DNA of 6,641 bases. Source: Lentimicrobiaceae bacterium. GTDB lineage: Bacteria > Bacteroidota > Bacteroidia > Bacteroidales > Lentimicrobiaceae. Numbering within the stretch: position 1 is the stretch's first letter; every line of letters begins with the position of its first letter. Made by a program: the position numbers and the translations under genes. Shown piece by piece: positions 1 to 5,514 of the stretch. Below the pieces are notes generated by a model that was not told the origin of the DNA, searched no databases, and worked only from the letters and a program-made list of their open reading frames with translations. The stretch covers positions 1 to 6,641 of the forward strand of contig JAQVEI010000137.1 in the NCBI GenBank assembly GCA_028697695.1. The letters run 5' to 3'.

Positions 1-2
1 AC

Positions 3-209
3 GTTACCTCTGCCAGTGTAAATGGCACAAGAATCGGGTTAGTTCTAAATTGGGATTCAGGGGAGGATTATATTTTAACATCGGTAGATCCTGCAAAAAA
101 AGACTTCTATATTAATCCGAATACCCTTGATTCAGTGAATTATGATAAATTCAAAAAGATAGGACTCTCAGATAATCCATTTTTGGTTAAATATTATTTT
201 AAGCCCTGA
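3..209 (+). CDS. C-terminal fragment of a probable 6-bladed beta-propeller protein
   Basis: This reading frame is open from the left edge and ends at TGA 207-209, leaving 68 residues; the start is outside the window. The last residues, DNPFLVKYYFKP, match in kind the end of the propeller lipoprotein at 1344-2498 (SNPIIMVCRFK) and the near-end of the one at 5515-6641 (DNTLLTI). In all three, an Asn or Asn-Pro precedes a hydrophobic beta strand. On that basis I place it in the Bacteroidota 6-bladed beta-propeller family, usually lipoproteins of unknown ligand. The signature GRGPGE and NDxDGG motifs would lie upstream and cannot be checked here. Its stop overlaps the start of the next gene by one base, so the two are probably translationally coupled. 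The family assignment is an inference from a short tail. Confidence 0.6.
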   Translation, partial: VTSASVNGTRIGLVLNWDSGEDYILTSVDPAKKDFYINPNTLDSVNYDKFKKIGLSDNPFLVKYYFKP

Positions 210-820
210 TGAAGCAGATTAGAACAAGAGGGGATACTTTCCTGACCATTGGGATTTTAATATTAGTAGTTATTACCTCGATTAATACCTATTCTCATAC
301 AAAACAAAGAAGGACCAGCCGTCAAAATAAGAATGGTGAAATTCTAGAAAATAAAGGGCCGTATTACTATCCATTACTTGGTCAGTTCACTTATGCCTTG
401 GGCCTTGAACTAGATCATCTAGGCGACTTCCCATTATACTTAGGAAGCGATACAATTAGGACTTTAAGGATGTCTGAATTATGTCAGGATACGACCATTA
501 TATTGTATTTCACTGACGACATGTGCACTCCATGTATAAATTTTTCAGTTAGTAAGCTAATTGAATGGTTTCCTAATTACCGGGAAAACAGAAATGTGAT
601 TCTGCTGACAAGAGGGATTGAAGATAAGTTTAGGGATTCGTTTTATGGTAAACCAGTCTGTTGTTTAAAGAATGAAGAGCAAAACATGCTTCAATCAGAA
701 GTCCCATTATTTTTTTTAATATATCCTGATTTGACTATTCATTTTGTATTTGTTCCTTATGAAAATGCCCCGGAATTTACAGACAGCTACTTAAGAACAA
801 TCAGGTCACGTTTTTTTTAA
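209..820 (+). CDS. Membrane-anchored thioredoxin-like protein (CTPC motif)
   Basis: The protein has 203 residues. Residues 10-25 form a hydrophobic segment after a short basic N-terminus (KQIRTR). This fits an uncleaved signal anchor that places the rest in the periplasm. A thioredoxin-like fold is suggested by a strand (TTIILYFTD, about 95-103) leading to CTPC at 106-109 and a helix after it, and by a Val-Pro at 165-166 (SEVPLFFL) in the place of the usual cis-proline. A second cysteine pair, C151-C152, is unusual. Known relatives in Bacteroidota sit beside beta-propeller lipoproteins, as here, where it overlaps the preceding gene by one base (TGATG). The start at 209 is supported by this overlap and by the anchor segment. 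It probably acts as a thiol-disulfide oxidoreductase or a redox-sensing partner, but its substrate is unknown. The gene ends in a run of T without an obvious hairpin. Confidence 0.75.
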   Translation: MKQIRTRGDTFLTIGILILVVITSINTYSHTKQRRTSRQNKNGEILENKGPYYYPLLGQFTYALGLELDHLGDFPLYLGSDTIRTLRMSELCQDTTIILYFTDDMCTPCINFSVSKLIEWFPNYRENRNVILLTRGIEDKFRDSFYGKPVCCLKNEEQNMLQSEVPLFFLIYPDLTIHFVFVPYENAPEFTDSYLRTIRSRFF

Positions 821-890
821 CACTATAAACTGTCAAGAATCCTTATCGCCATATTTTTATTTTAACGCTCAGTCTATTAATAATAAATCA

Positions 891-921
891 TTTGACTGGT
901 TTGGCAGATAGCATATTTCTG
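891..921 (+). promoter_or_regulatory. Possible Bacteroidota-type promoter for the small HTH gene
   Basis: TTTG at 891-894 is followed, after a 19-base gap, by TATTTCTG at 914-921. The latter matches the -7 consensus TAnnTTTG with one mismatch, and the spacing is the one known for Bacteroides primary-sigma promoters. Transcription would begin near 928, giving a leader of about 34 nt to the ATG at 962. AT-rich DNA yields chance matches, so this is only a candidate. Confidence 0.4.
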
Positions 922-961
922 TTTACTTTTATACCTGCTGTTTGATCAATACAAAGTCATT

Positions 962-1165
962 ATGAACAAGTATTTCTTTTCCAGACAAGAAATAGCTGCT
1001 GAATTGAGCATTGATCCAAAAACTCTCAGACAAAAATTAAAAAAAGCAGGTATCATGTTGGAGAGTGGTATGATCCCGGCTGAGAAGGTCAATGAAATAC
1101 TGCACCTTCTGCAGGTGAAAAAGGAAAATCATGCTGTTACTGAGCAAATTGAACAGCCTGATTGA
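962..1165 (+). CDS. Small helix-turn-helix DNA-binding protein (67 aa)
   Basis: The N-terminal half reads as a helix-turn-helix: a first helix around SRQEIAAELS (7-16), a turn at IDPK and a recognition helix TLRQKLKKAG (21-30). A short wing-like stretch follows (IMLESGMIPA) and then another helix, EKVNEILHLL (41-50). The tail is polar and rich in Glu, Gln and Lys. This layout resembles the compact excisionase-like or MerR-like HTH domains that often occur as lone small proteins in Bacteroidota. No sensor domain is present. It has its own candidate promoter, and its stop codon coincides with the left end of repeat copy A. Its target is unknown. A local regulator of the adjoining genes and a leftover from a mobile element are both possible. 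Confidence 0.7.
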   Translation: MNKYFFSRQEIAAELSIDPKTLRQKLKKAGIMLESGMIPAEKVNEILHLLQVKKENHAVTEQIEQPD

Positions 1166-1240
1166 AATTTTAATAAATTTGATAGATCATCCTTTGATAG
1201 TCAATAGTGTAATAATCTCTTACCCGATGCAAAAAATGGG
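1163..1240 (+). repeat. Repeat copy A: promoter-leader-start segment without its gene
   Basis: This 78-bp segment aligns over its whole length with 2603-2681, with small indels and roughly three quarters identity by eye. Shared blocks include TTTGATAGATCA, ATAGTCAATA, TTACC and GATG followed by six A and GGG. The two ATGs lie 53 and 54 bases from the TA of their -7-like boxes. In copy B the ATG begins the RND adaptor fragment. In copy A the ATG at 1227 opens only a 15-codon frame ending at TAA 1272-1274, so the gene that belonged here is gone. Within copy A, TTTGATAG occurs twice as a direct repeat. Confidence 0.75.
1174..1181 (+). promoter_or_regulatory. -7 element (TAAATTTG) in repeat copy A
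   Basis: TAAATTTG matches the Bacteroidota -7 consensus TAnnTTTG exactly and is conserved in position with TAATTTTG in copy B. A weak -33-like ATTG lies at 1148-1151, 22 bases upstream. If used, it would transcribe the lipoprotein gene at 1344 with a leader of about 150 nt, since no better match to the consensus was seen between 1182 and 1343. Activity is inferred. Confidence 0.4.
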
Positions 1241-1343
1241 GGGGACAAACAAGAGAAAGTCTTATGTAAGCTAAAGATATTCAGAGTCAGGTAGTCTGCT
1301 GTCAAAAATGTGAGAGCTTTGAAGATTCAAAATTTTTAATAAG

Positions 1344-2498
1344 ATGGCAATGAAAGAATTGAGGACCATTACTTTGGTGGTTTTGTCTTTTCTTATTGCT
1401 GCCTGTACGGGCAAAGGGAAGAGGGAAGATATGGTAAGCATTAATTTGATTCCACTTCTGAACAAGGATATCAGGGTAAATCTTTCTGACTGCACTGATA
1501 GTATTTTCTATATTCAACCTGAATTTACAATTGAAGCCATACCGGGGTCATTTAAAAAAGTAAAACTGTTTGAAGATAAGGTGATAATTTTAGATGAGTT
1601 TAACAGACTGTTCATCTATCTGACAAATGGGCAATACCTGTTTTCAATTACAAACACAGGCCGTGGACCGGGAGAGCATCTTAATATATGGGATTTTACC
1701 ATTCAAAACGGAATACTTTTTATTCTGGATAATGGAATGAAAATTTTGAAATATAATCTTCAGGGAGAGTTTCTGGATGAACTTAGCCTTTCAACTGGAT
1801 TTTTAGCTATGTTTTCTTTCAATGATGAGTTACTGTTATACACCCAATTACCATGGTCTCTTGATAATGACATGTATAAGATCTCTGCCTACTCTGAGGA
1901 CCTACTCCTGAAAGGGAGATATTATCCTGATCATTCTGGTGAAACAAAGCTTGAAGCCGGATTAAACACATTTTTTAATTTTTACATCTTAAGAGATACT
2001 CTTTCAGTATGGGAAACGGATACAGACACAGTTTACAGGTTCAGCGACAAGATGGAACTAATTCCTGCTTACAGGTTTTATTATGGACACCTGTCAAAAG
2101 CTATTGCCCCGGGAGATAGCAAAAGTCCTTTCCCGTACTTTTTATTTGAGACAAATAGCTATTTTCTGATAGACTGTGGATTCAACAATACTATAAAAGC
2201 AGTTTTTTTAAACAAGAAGGATCTGAAAGGAGGGAATGTCATATTTGATTATGAGATTCTTGATCATGGATTTGTAAATGATATCGATGGAGGGTACCCA
2301 TTCTGGCCAAAGGGCATTTCAGATCAGGGAGACTTGCTTACCTGGTTTGAGCCATTGACCTTAAAACGATATCTTGGATATGAGGAATTTACGGGAATTG
2401 AAATCAAAGATCAACAAACTGCAAAAAGATTACGAGACTTGATTAACTCAACAAATGATAAATCAAACCCTATAATTATGGTTTGCAGATTCAAATAG
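1344..2498 (+). CDS. 6-bladed beta-propeller lipoprotein
   Basis: The protein has 384 residues. It starts with a lipoprotein signal: basic start, hydrophobic core TLVVLSFLIAA and lipobox Cys at 21, followed by TGKGKRED. It should therefore be a lipid-anchored envelope protein. The mature part shows the family's hallmarks: GRGPGEH at 106-112, NDIDGG at 312-317, repeated strand-turn patterns such as LFIYLTNGQ and ILKYNLQGEFLDEL, and a final SNPIIMV strand. The length is normal for the family. Relatives in Bacteroidota are abundant lipoproteins, often in several copies beside thioredoxin-like genes and small secreted peptides; no enzymatic role is established. The start could instead be ATG 1350 (MKEL), only two codons later. 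The gene lies between the two copies of the 78-bp repeat, and the promoter in copy A is the likeliest driver. No clear terminator follows. Confidence 0.85.
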   Translation: MAMKELRTITLVVLSFLIAACTGKGKREDMVSINLIPLLNKDIRVNLSDCTDSIFYIQPEFTIEAIPGSFKKVKLFEDKVIILDEFNRLFIYLTNGQYLFSITNTGRGPGEHLNIWDFTIQNGILFILDNGMKILKYNLQGEFLDELSLSTGFLAMFSFNDELLLYTQLPWSLDNDMYKISAYSEDLLLKGRYYPDHSGETKLEAGLNTFFNFYILRDTLSVWETDTDTVYRFSDKMELIPAYRFYYGHLSKAIAPGDSKSPFPYFLFETNSYFLIDCGFNNTIKAVFLNKKDLKGGNVIFDYEILDHGFVNDIDGGYPFWPKGISDQGDLLTWFEPLTLKRYLGYEEFTGIEIKDQQTAKRLRDLINSTNDKSNPIIMVCRFK

Positions 2499-2602
2499 TT
2501 GCTTACTAAAACCTAAAACAATAACAAATTCTGATGATACGTACAATCTCGCTCTTTATTAATCAGGCCAGCAGTTTGCGTATCTTATATAGATAGAATT
2601 CG

Positions 2603-2681
2603 TGTAATTTATTTTAATTTTGATAGATCAATCCTGAATAGTCAATAATGTATTAACCCCGTTACCTGATGGAAAAAAGGG
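2603..2681 (+). repeat. Repeat copy B: promoter-leader-start segment of the adaptor pseudogene
   Basis: This is the partner of the segment at 1163-1240. It ends in the first codons of the RND adaptor fragment, so the repeat is best seen as that gene's promoter, 5' leader and start codon. The imperfect inverted motif TTGATAGATCAA is present here and is slightly altered in copy A (TTGATAGATCAT). The two copies stand in direct orientation about 1.44 kb apart and flank the lipoprotein gene. This geometry permits deletion or duplication by homologous exchange. Confidence 0.75.
2615..2622 (+). promoter_or_regulatory. -7 element (TAATTTTG) upstream of the adaptor pseudogene
   Basis: TAATTTTG is an exact match to TAnnTTTG and sits 54 bases before the ATG at 2669. 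No convincing TTTG lies at the usual -33 distance, so the promoter would be weak or activator-dependent. Conservation with the same element in copy A is the main support. Confidence 0.4.
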
Positions 2682-3136
2682 CATTCATTCAACGGCTTTT
2701 TGCAATCGCTCTTGGTTGCGCATTAATAATCCTCGTGTCATGCAAATCGAGACAGACAGATAACACTGAAGAACTGGCAAGAAGAACATCGCGGCCCGAG
2801 GCCGTAATCGTTAAAACAGTCAGACTCGAACCGTCAACATTCTATCACGAGATCATCAGCAACGGCAAGGCATTCTCCCTGAGAAAGGCCGTCGTACCGT
2901 TTAAGGTAAACGGAATAATCGAAGAACTGTATGTGAATAACGGCCGGAGGGTGAAAACCGGCCAGCTGCTGGCTGTCATTGAGGACTTCGAGTAAAAAAC
3001 CAGCCTCACCAGCGCCAGACAGGCCCTTACAAAGGCCGACATAAACTTCAGGGATGACCTCCTCGGCAAGTACATGACTGCAGACACAAAAAGACCAAAA
3101 CCTGATAACATCGAAATATTATATTCAGACATTTGA
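2669..3136 (+). pseudogene. Broken RND efflux periplasmic adaptor (HlyD/MFP family), N-terminal remnant
   Basis: The first 108 codons encode a lipoprotein-type signal (LIILVSC, Cys 25) and the start of a membrane fusion protein: a strand VIVKTVRLEP, then the lipoyl-like half with VPFKVNGIIEELYVNNGRRV, KTGQLLAVIEDFE. TAA at 2993-2995 then interrupts the frame. The same frame continues as adaptor sequence, with the start of the alpha-hairpin (TSLTSARQALTKADINFRDD) and on to TGA 3134-3136, after which no adaptor sequence is recognisable. Intact adaptors are about 350-400 residues, so most of the hairpin, the beta-barrel and the membrane-proximal domain are missing. The inner-membrane pump and outer-membrane channel genes that normally follow are absent. 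A nonsense change plus a 3' deletion explains this. The DNA is clearly richer in GC than its neighbours: 69 of 120 bases at 2941-3060, against 18 of 60 at 2161-2220. Confidence 0.85.
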
Positions 3137-3256
3137 CCTTCGATGCCAAACAAGTTCAATATCTACAAAATCATTCCCCAGGAACAGACTATAAGCCCAG
3201 ATTACATTTATATACTGCAAGTGACAGATTGGTAAATCCAAGACAGTTTTGCTTAA

Positions 3257-3287
3257 TTATTCCCGATAATTCCCGATAATTCCGGGA
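3257..3287 (+). repeat. Tandem TCCCGATAAT decamers with an adjoining inverted TCCGGGA
   Basis: TCCCGATAAT occurs twice in perfect tandem (3261-3270 and 3271-3280) and is followed by TCCGGGATTT. TCCCG at 3271-3275 can pair with CGGGA at 3283-3287 around a 7-base loop, and the first copy could pair in its place. The element lies 54-80 bases before the C39-VKOR start, near the likely promoter. It could be an operator for a protein binding at 10-bp spacing, that is, one face of the helix. Slippage noise is the alternative. Confidence 0.55.
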
Positions 3288-3298
3288 TTTCTTATAAA

Positions 3299-3307
3299 TA
3301 TACTTTG
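3299..3307 (+). promoter_or_regulatory. Weak -7-like element before the C39-VKOR gene
   Basis: TATACTTTG resembles the -7 consensus with one extra base between TA and TTTG. Transcription would start about 25-30 bases before the ATG at 3341. No TTTG occurs at the -33 distance; the tandem decamers occupy that area instead, which would suit an activator-dependent promoter. Low certainty. Confidence 0.25.
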
Positions 3308-3340
3308 TAGTTTTAAACCTGTCAAACTAACTGTTCTGGT

Positions 3341-4981
3341 ATGTTTTTTAGCTCAGGCGGCGATAGTAATGTCATTGAGGTTGTTTATCGGGCTTTGTCA
3401 TTCTATAAAGTAAAGGTCAGAAAGGCAACCATCAGTAGGTACTTGCAACCTCACCCTGAGTATCCCACCTTGAAGAGTGTATGTGATCTGCTTAAGAGTA
3501 TTCATTTGGACTATTATCCACTGAAAGTTGATGAGAATGAACTCTTGGGACTTTCAAAGCCATTTATTGCCCATACAAATGAAGGGGGTGGGAAGATTTT
3601 GCTTATTTATAAAATAGGTAAACATAAAATTGTATATGCTGATTCGTGCAGAGGCAGGAAAGTGGTAAGCACTAAGAGTTTCTTTGAATTATGGAGCGGA
3701 GTAGTAATCCTTCTTGAACCAACAGAGAAGTCAGGAGAAAAAGACTATAAGGAGAACAAGAGAGAGGAAATCTCTAAAAATGCAATTGTTCCCTTTGTTT
3801 TTATTCTGTTTCTTTTCACATGTTTATATGGTCTGGTTTTAAACGTAGTAGAAAACGAAACCCTTTCGAGCAAGTTCATAATCCTCGTATTGATAAATTT
3901 GACGGGGGTTATCATTTCTCTGCTGTTACTCCTTAGTGAACTTGATATTCATAGTACCCTTACTGATAAGTTGTGCCACATAAGTACAAATGTGAATTGT
4001 AGTGCTGTTACCAGAAGCGGGGCATCTAAAATATTCGGGGCCATTGGCTGGGCAGACATTGGAGTAGCATTTTTCGGTAGTGGACTTTTACTTCTGTTTA
4101 ATTTGTCTTATACTGAAGCAATACCCCTTCTTTCCATATTTGCAGTTGCTGCAGTGCCATACCCTTTTTTTTCAGTCTTATATCAGGGACTTAAAGTAAG
4201 GAAATGGTGTCCCCTTTGTCTTTCGGTACAAGCATTATTGATTTCAGAATTCATACTATTAGTGAATTCTGTTTCAGTTGAAATGATCACAATACGGGCC
4301 ATAGGAATGACTGTTATTACTTTCGGTATCGTATTGGTTATCACCCTTCTCATTAAGGTCCTTTACAGTTTGGCCAAGGAGACTGACAGCCTTCACCTAA
4401 GATTGGCCAAAGTGAAGAGAGATCCGTCGTTCTTTTTCACTCAGTTAAAGCGGGGCAGAAAGATAGAGATCCCGGTAAGTAAGCATTCTCTGATCTTTGG
4501 TGAACCAGCGAGCAAAATAACATTAAGTGTTTTCTTAAGTTTCTACTGCACCTATTGTGCAAAGATGTACAAGTCAGTTATGGGCTTGATTGAAAATAAC
4601 ACGAAAATCAGGATCAGACTAATATTGGGATCTCCCAGGGATGAATTATCCACACAAATGACAGCTCTTCTCATTTCCTTGATTGAGACTGGAGAAAAAA
4701 GATTGATTCCTGGTCTTATTGAACAATGGTATGTTGCTTCTCCAAATCAGCGGAAAGAACTATTAAGTGGAAATCAAACAGTCAAAGATAAAAATTTAAT
4801 CTCCGAGTATATTTTTACTAATTCAGAGCTCTTTAAGGCAAATAATATAGTTGGAGTGCCGGCTGTATTTGTAAATGACTATCCTTTACCGAAAATATAC
4901 GATTTGGAAGATCTCAATTTTCTTACTGAGGAGATTGAGGGCGAAGTAAGTGAAATAAAGGAAGCTATGATTCAAACCTGA
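3341..4981 (+). CDS. C39-like / VKOR / thioredoxin three-domain membrane oxidoreductase
   Basis: The protein has 546 residues. Residues 8-127 resemble a C39 peptidase domain: HPEYPTLKSVCDLL, PFIAHT and a YADS strand at 99-102. The expected catalytic Cys near the start is missing (NVIEVVYR), and the usual His position reads GGGKILL, so this domain is probably a non-cutting binding domain. About six membrane segments follow (about 147-169, 178-199, 238-254, 259-283, 294-312, 318-342). They contain VKOR features: loop cysteines C212 and C220, a Ser/Gly-rich SGASKIFG, and the active-site WCPLC (C290, C293). Residues 381-546 are thioredoxin/DsbA-like, with CTYC at 403-406 and a probable cis-Pro in GVPAVF (P507). 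Bacterial VKOR-Trx fusions use quinone to make disulfides in exported proteins. The gene precedes the GG-leader peptide, the obvious candidate substrate. There is no SD before the ATG. Confidence 0.88.
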   Translation: MFFSSGGDSNVIEVVYRALSFYKVKVRKATISRYLQPHPEYPTLKSVCDLLKSIHLDYYPLKVDENELLGLSKPFIAHTNEGGGKILLIYKIGKHKIVYADSCRGRKVVSTKSFFELWSGVVILLEPTEKSGEKDYKENKREEISKNAIVPFVFILFLFTCLYGLVLNVVENETLSSKFIILVLINLTGVIISLLLLLSELDIHSTLTDKLCHISTNVNCSAVTRSGASKIFGAIGWADIGVAFFGSGLLLLFNLSYTEAIPLLSIFAVAAVPYPFFSVLYQGLKVRKWCPLCLSVQALLISEFILLVNSVSVEMITIRAIGMTVITFGIVLVITLLIKVLYSLAKETDSLHLRLAKVKRDPSFFFTQLKRGRKIEIPVSKHSLIFGEPASKITLSVFLSFYCTYCAKMYKSVMGLIENNTKIRIRLILGSPRDELSTQMTALLISLIETGEKRLIPGLIEQWYVASPNQRKELLSGNQTVKDKNLISEYIFTNSELFKANNIVGVPAVFVNDYPLPKIYDLEDLNFLTEEIEGEVSEIKEAMIQT

Positions 4982-4987
4982 AGAGAA

Positions 4988-5031
4988 GGGCAGAAAGCAT
5001 TACAGGATTTTGCTACCGTAGCTCTCTGCCC
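4988..5031 (+). other. Stem-loop in the gap between the VKOR and peptide genes
   Basis: GGGCAGAAAGC (4988-4998) pairs with GCTCTCTGCCC (5021-5031), giving 11 positions with one A-C mismatch around a 22-nt loop. It starts seven bases after the stop codon of the VKOR gene. No T run follows, so it does not look like a classic terminator. It may stabilise or separate the upstream message, or act as a partial terminator. Confidence 0.6.
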
Positions 5032-5033
5032 GG

Positions 5034-5056
5034 ACCTTCCTTAAAAGAAAGGAGGT
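5034..5056 (+). promoter_or_regulatory. Hairpin enclosing a strong Shine-Dalgarno-like sequence
   Basis: ACCTTCCTT (5034-5042) can pair with AAGGAGGT (5049-5056), giving eight pairs with one bulged T. This buries AAAGGAGGTGA (5048-5058), which is almost the full complement of the 16S rRNA 3' end. No ATG, GTG or TTG lies at a useful distance after it; the next ATG (5085) opens a nine-codon frame, and the peptide start is at 5117. An SD this strong is unusual in Bacteroidota, and its purpose here is unclear. Confidence 0.45.
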
Positions 5057-5116
5057 GAAGAGGCAAAGATAGCTTAATTCTATTATGGGAAAGTCCCGGT
5101 CATTGAAAGGATAGAC

Positions 5117-5371
5117 ATGACATCTGAAACTAGAATTAACAGATTAATTTTTACTAAAATGAAAAAGAATAATGAGATAAATATTAGTTCTGAAAGGGTG
5201 CTTAGAAATGAGGACCTGCTATGTCTTGTAGGAGGGGTTAAAACCCCTGGCGGCGTTTGCATCTGTCTTAATTCTGAAGGTCAAATTGTTATTAGCGGAT
5301 CTGCTCCGAGTTTAGACGATTGTAAGGATATGTGTTCTGCCTATGGGGCAGAGCCTACATACTATCCGTAG
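5117..5371 (+). CDS. Secreted peptide precursor with double-glycine leader and four core cysteines
   Basis: The product is 84 residues from ATG 5117, which has AAAGGA five bases upstream. It is 70 residues if translation starts at ATG 5159 (MKKNNE), the form usual for Bacteroidota leader peptides; both starts are plausible. The leader ends in SERVLRNEDLLCLVGG (Gly 39-40), a polar helix then Leu-Leu-x-Leu-Val-Gly-Gly, the pattern cut by C39 peptidases during export and used by the phylum's GG-leader natural-product precursors. The 44-residue core has a second GG (45-46) and cysteines 48, 50, 69 and 73, arranged C-x-C, 18 residues, C-x3-C, enough for two disulfides. It is small, acidic to neutral, and ends in TYYP. 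It lies just after the VKOR-thioredoxin gene and before a strong hairpin. No lanthionine, radical-SAM or YcaO enzyme is in view, so disulfide formation is the simplest maturation. The activity is unknown. Confidence 0.75.
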   Translation: MTSETRINRLIFTKMKKNNEINISSERVLRNEDLLCLVGGVKTPGGVCICLNSEGQIVISGSAPSLDDCKDMCSAYGAEPTYYP

Positions 5372-5404
5372 GGTTCTGAGACCTGACTATGAATTAAAAC
5401 TTTC

Positions 5405-5444
5405 GGTAACAGAGGTTGATCACCGATGATCAGCCTCTGTTACC
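5405..5444 (+). terminator. Strong 18-bp hairpin after the peptide gene, probable terminator
   Basis: GGTAACAGAGGTTGATCA (5405-5422) pairs with TGATCAGCCTCTGTTACC (5427-5444) around the tetraloop CCGA; the only non-Watson-Crick position is one G-T wobble. It begins 33 bases after the peptide stop. Only a short TTC follows on the + strand, so termination may be incomplete or the hairpin may mainly protect the 3' end of the peptide message. On the opposite strand the arm is followed by GAAAGTTTTAATT, a better T-rich tail. Confidence 0.75.
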
Positions 5445-5514
5445 TTCAGACTATGTAAAGTGATTTTAATGAATTAAGTCTACTATTGGATAAGTCCACA
5501 AATTCACTCGCATC

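Noticed and set aside
1227..1274. 15-codon frame after repeat copy A with a run of seven G (1238-1244), considered as a phase-variable gene
   Set aside because: Changing the G count gives other short frames that also stop within about 25 codons, so no switchable protein is apparent. It is better read as a stub of a lost adaptor start.
1271..1517. Two reverse-strand frames of about 70 codons
   Set aside because: They lie mostly inside the well-supported lipoprotein gene on the + strand, overlap each other and show no domain or start signal.
1163..2681. The flanking repeats as ends of an insertion sequence or composite transposon
   Set aside because: The copies are in direct orientation, carry promoter and start-codon features, and enclose no transposase.
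2845..3159. Reverse-strand frame of 104 codons
   Set aside because: It is antisense to the adaptor pseudogene, whose + strand frame shows clear family sequence across the stop codon.
3257..3287. Tandem decamers as a CRISPR remnant or integration site
   Set aside because: The units are 10 bp with no spacers, and no cas gene, integrase or flanking target duplication is visible.
5085..5114. Nine-codon frame MGKSRSLKG as a leader peptide using the strong SD at 5048-5058
   Set aside because: The ATG is 26 bases after the SD, too far for normal use, and nothing in the nine codons suggests an attenuator.
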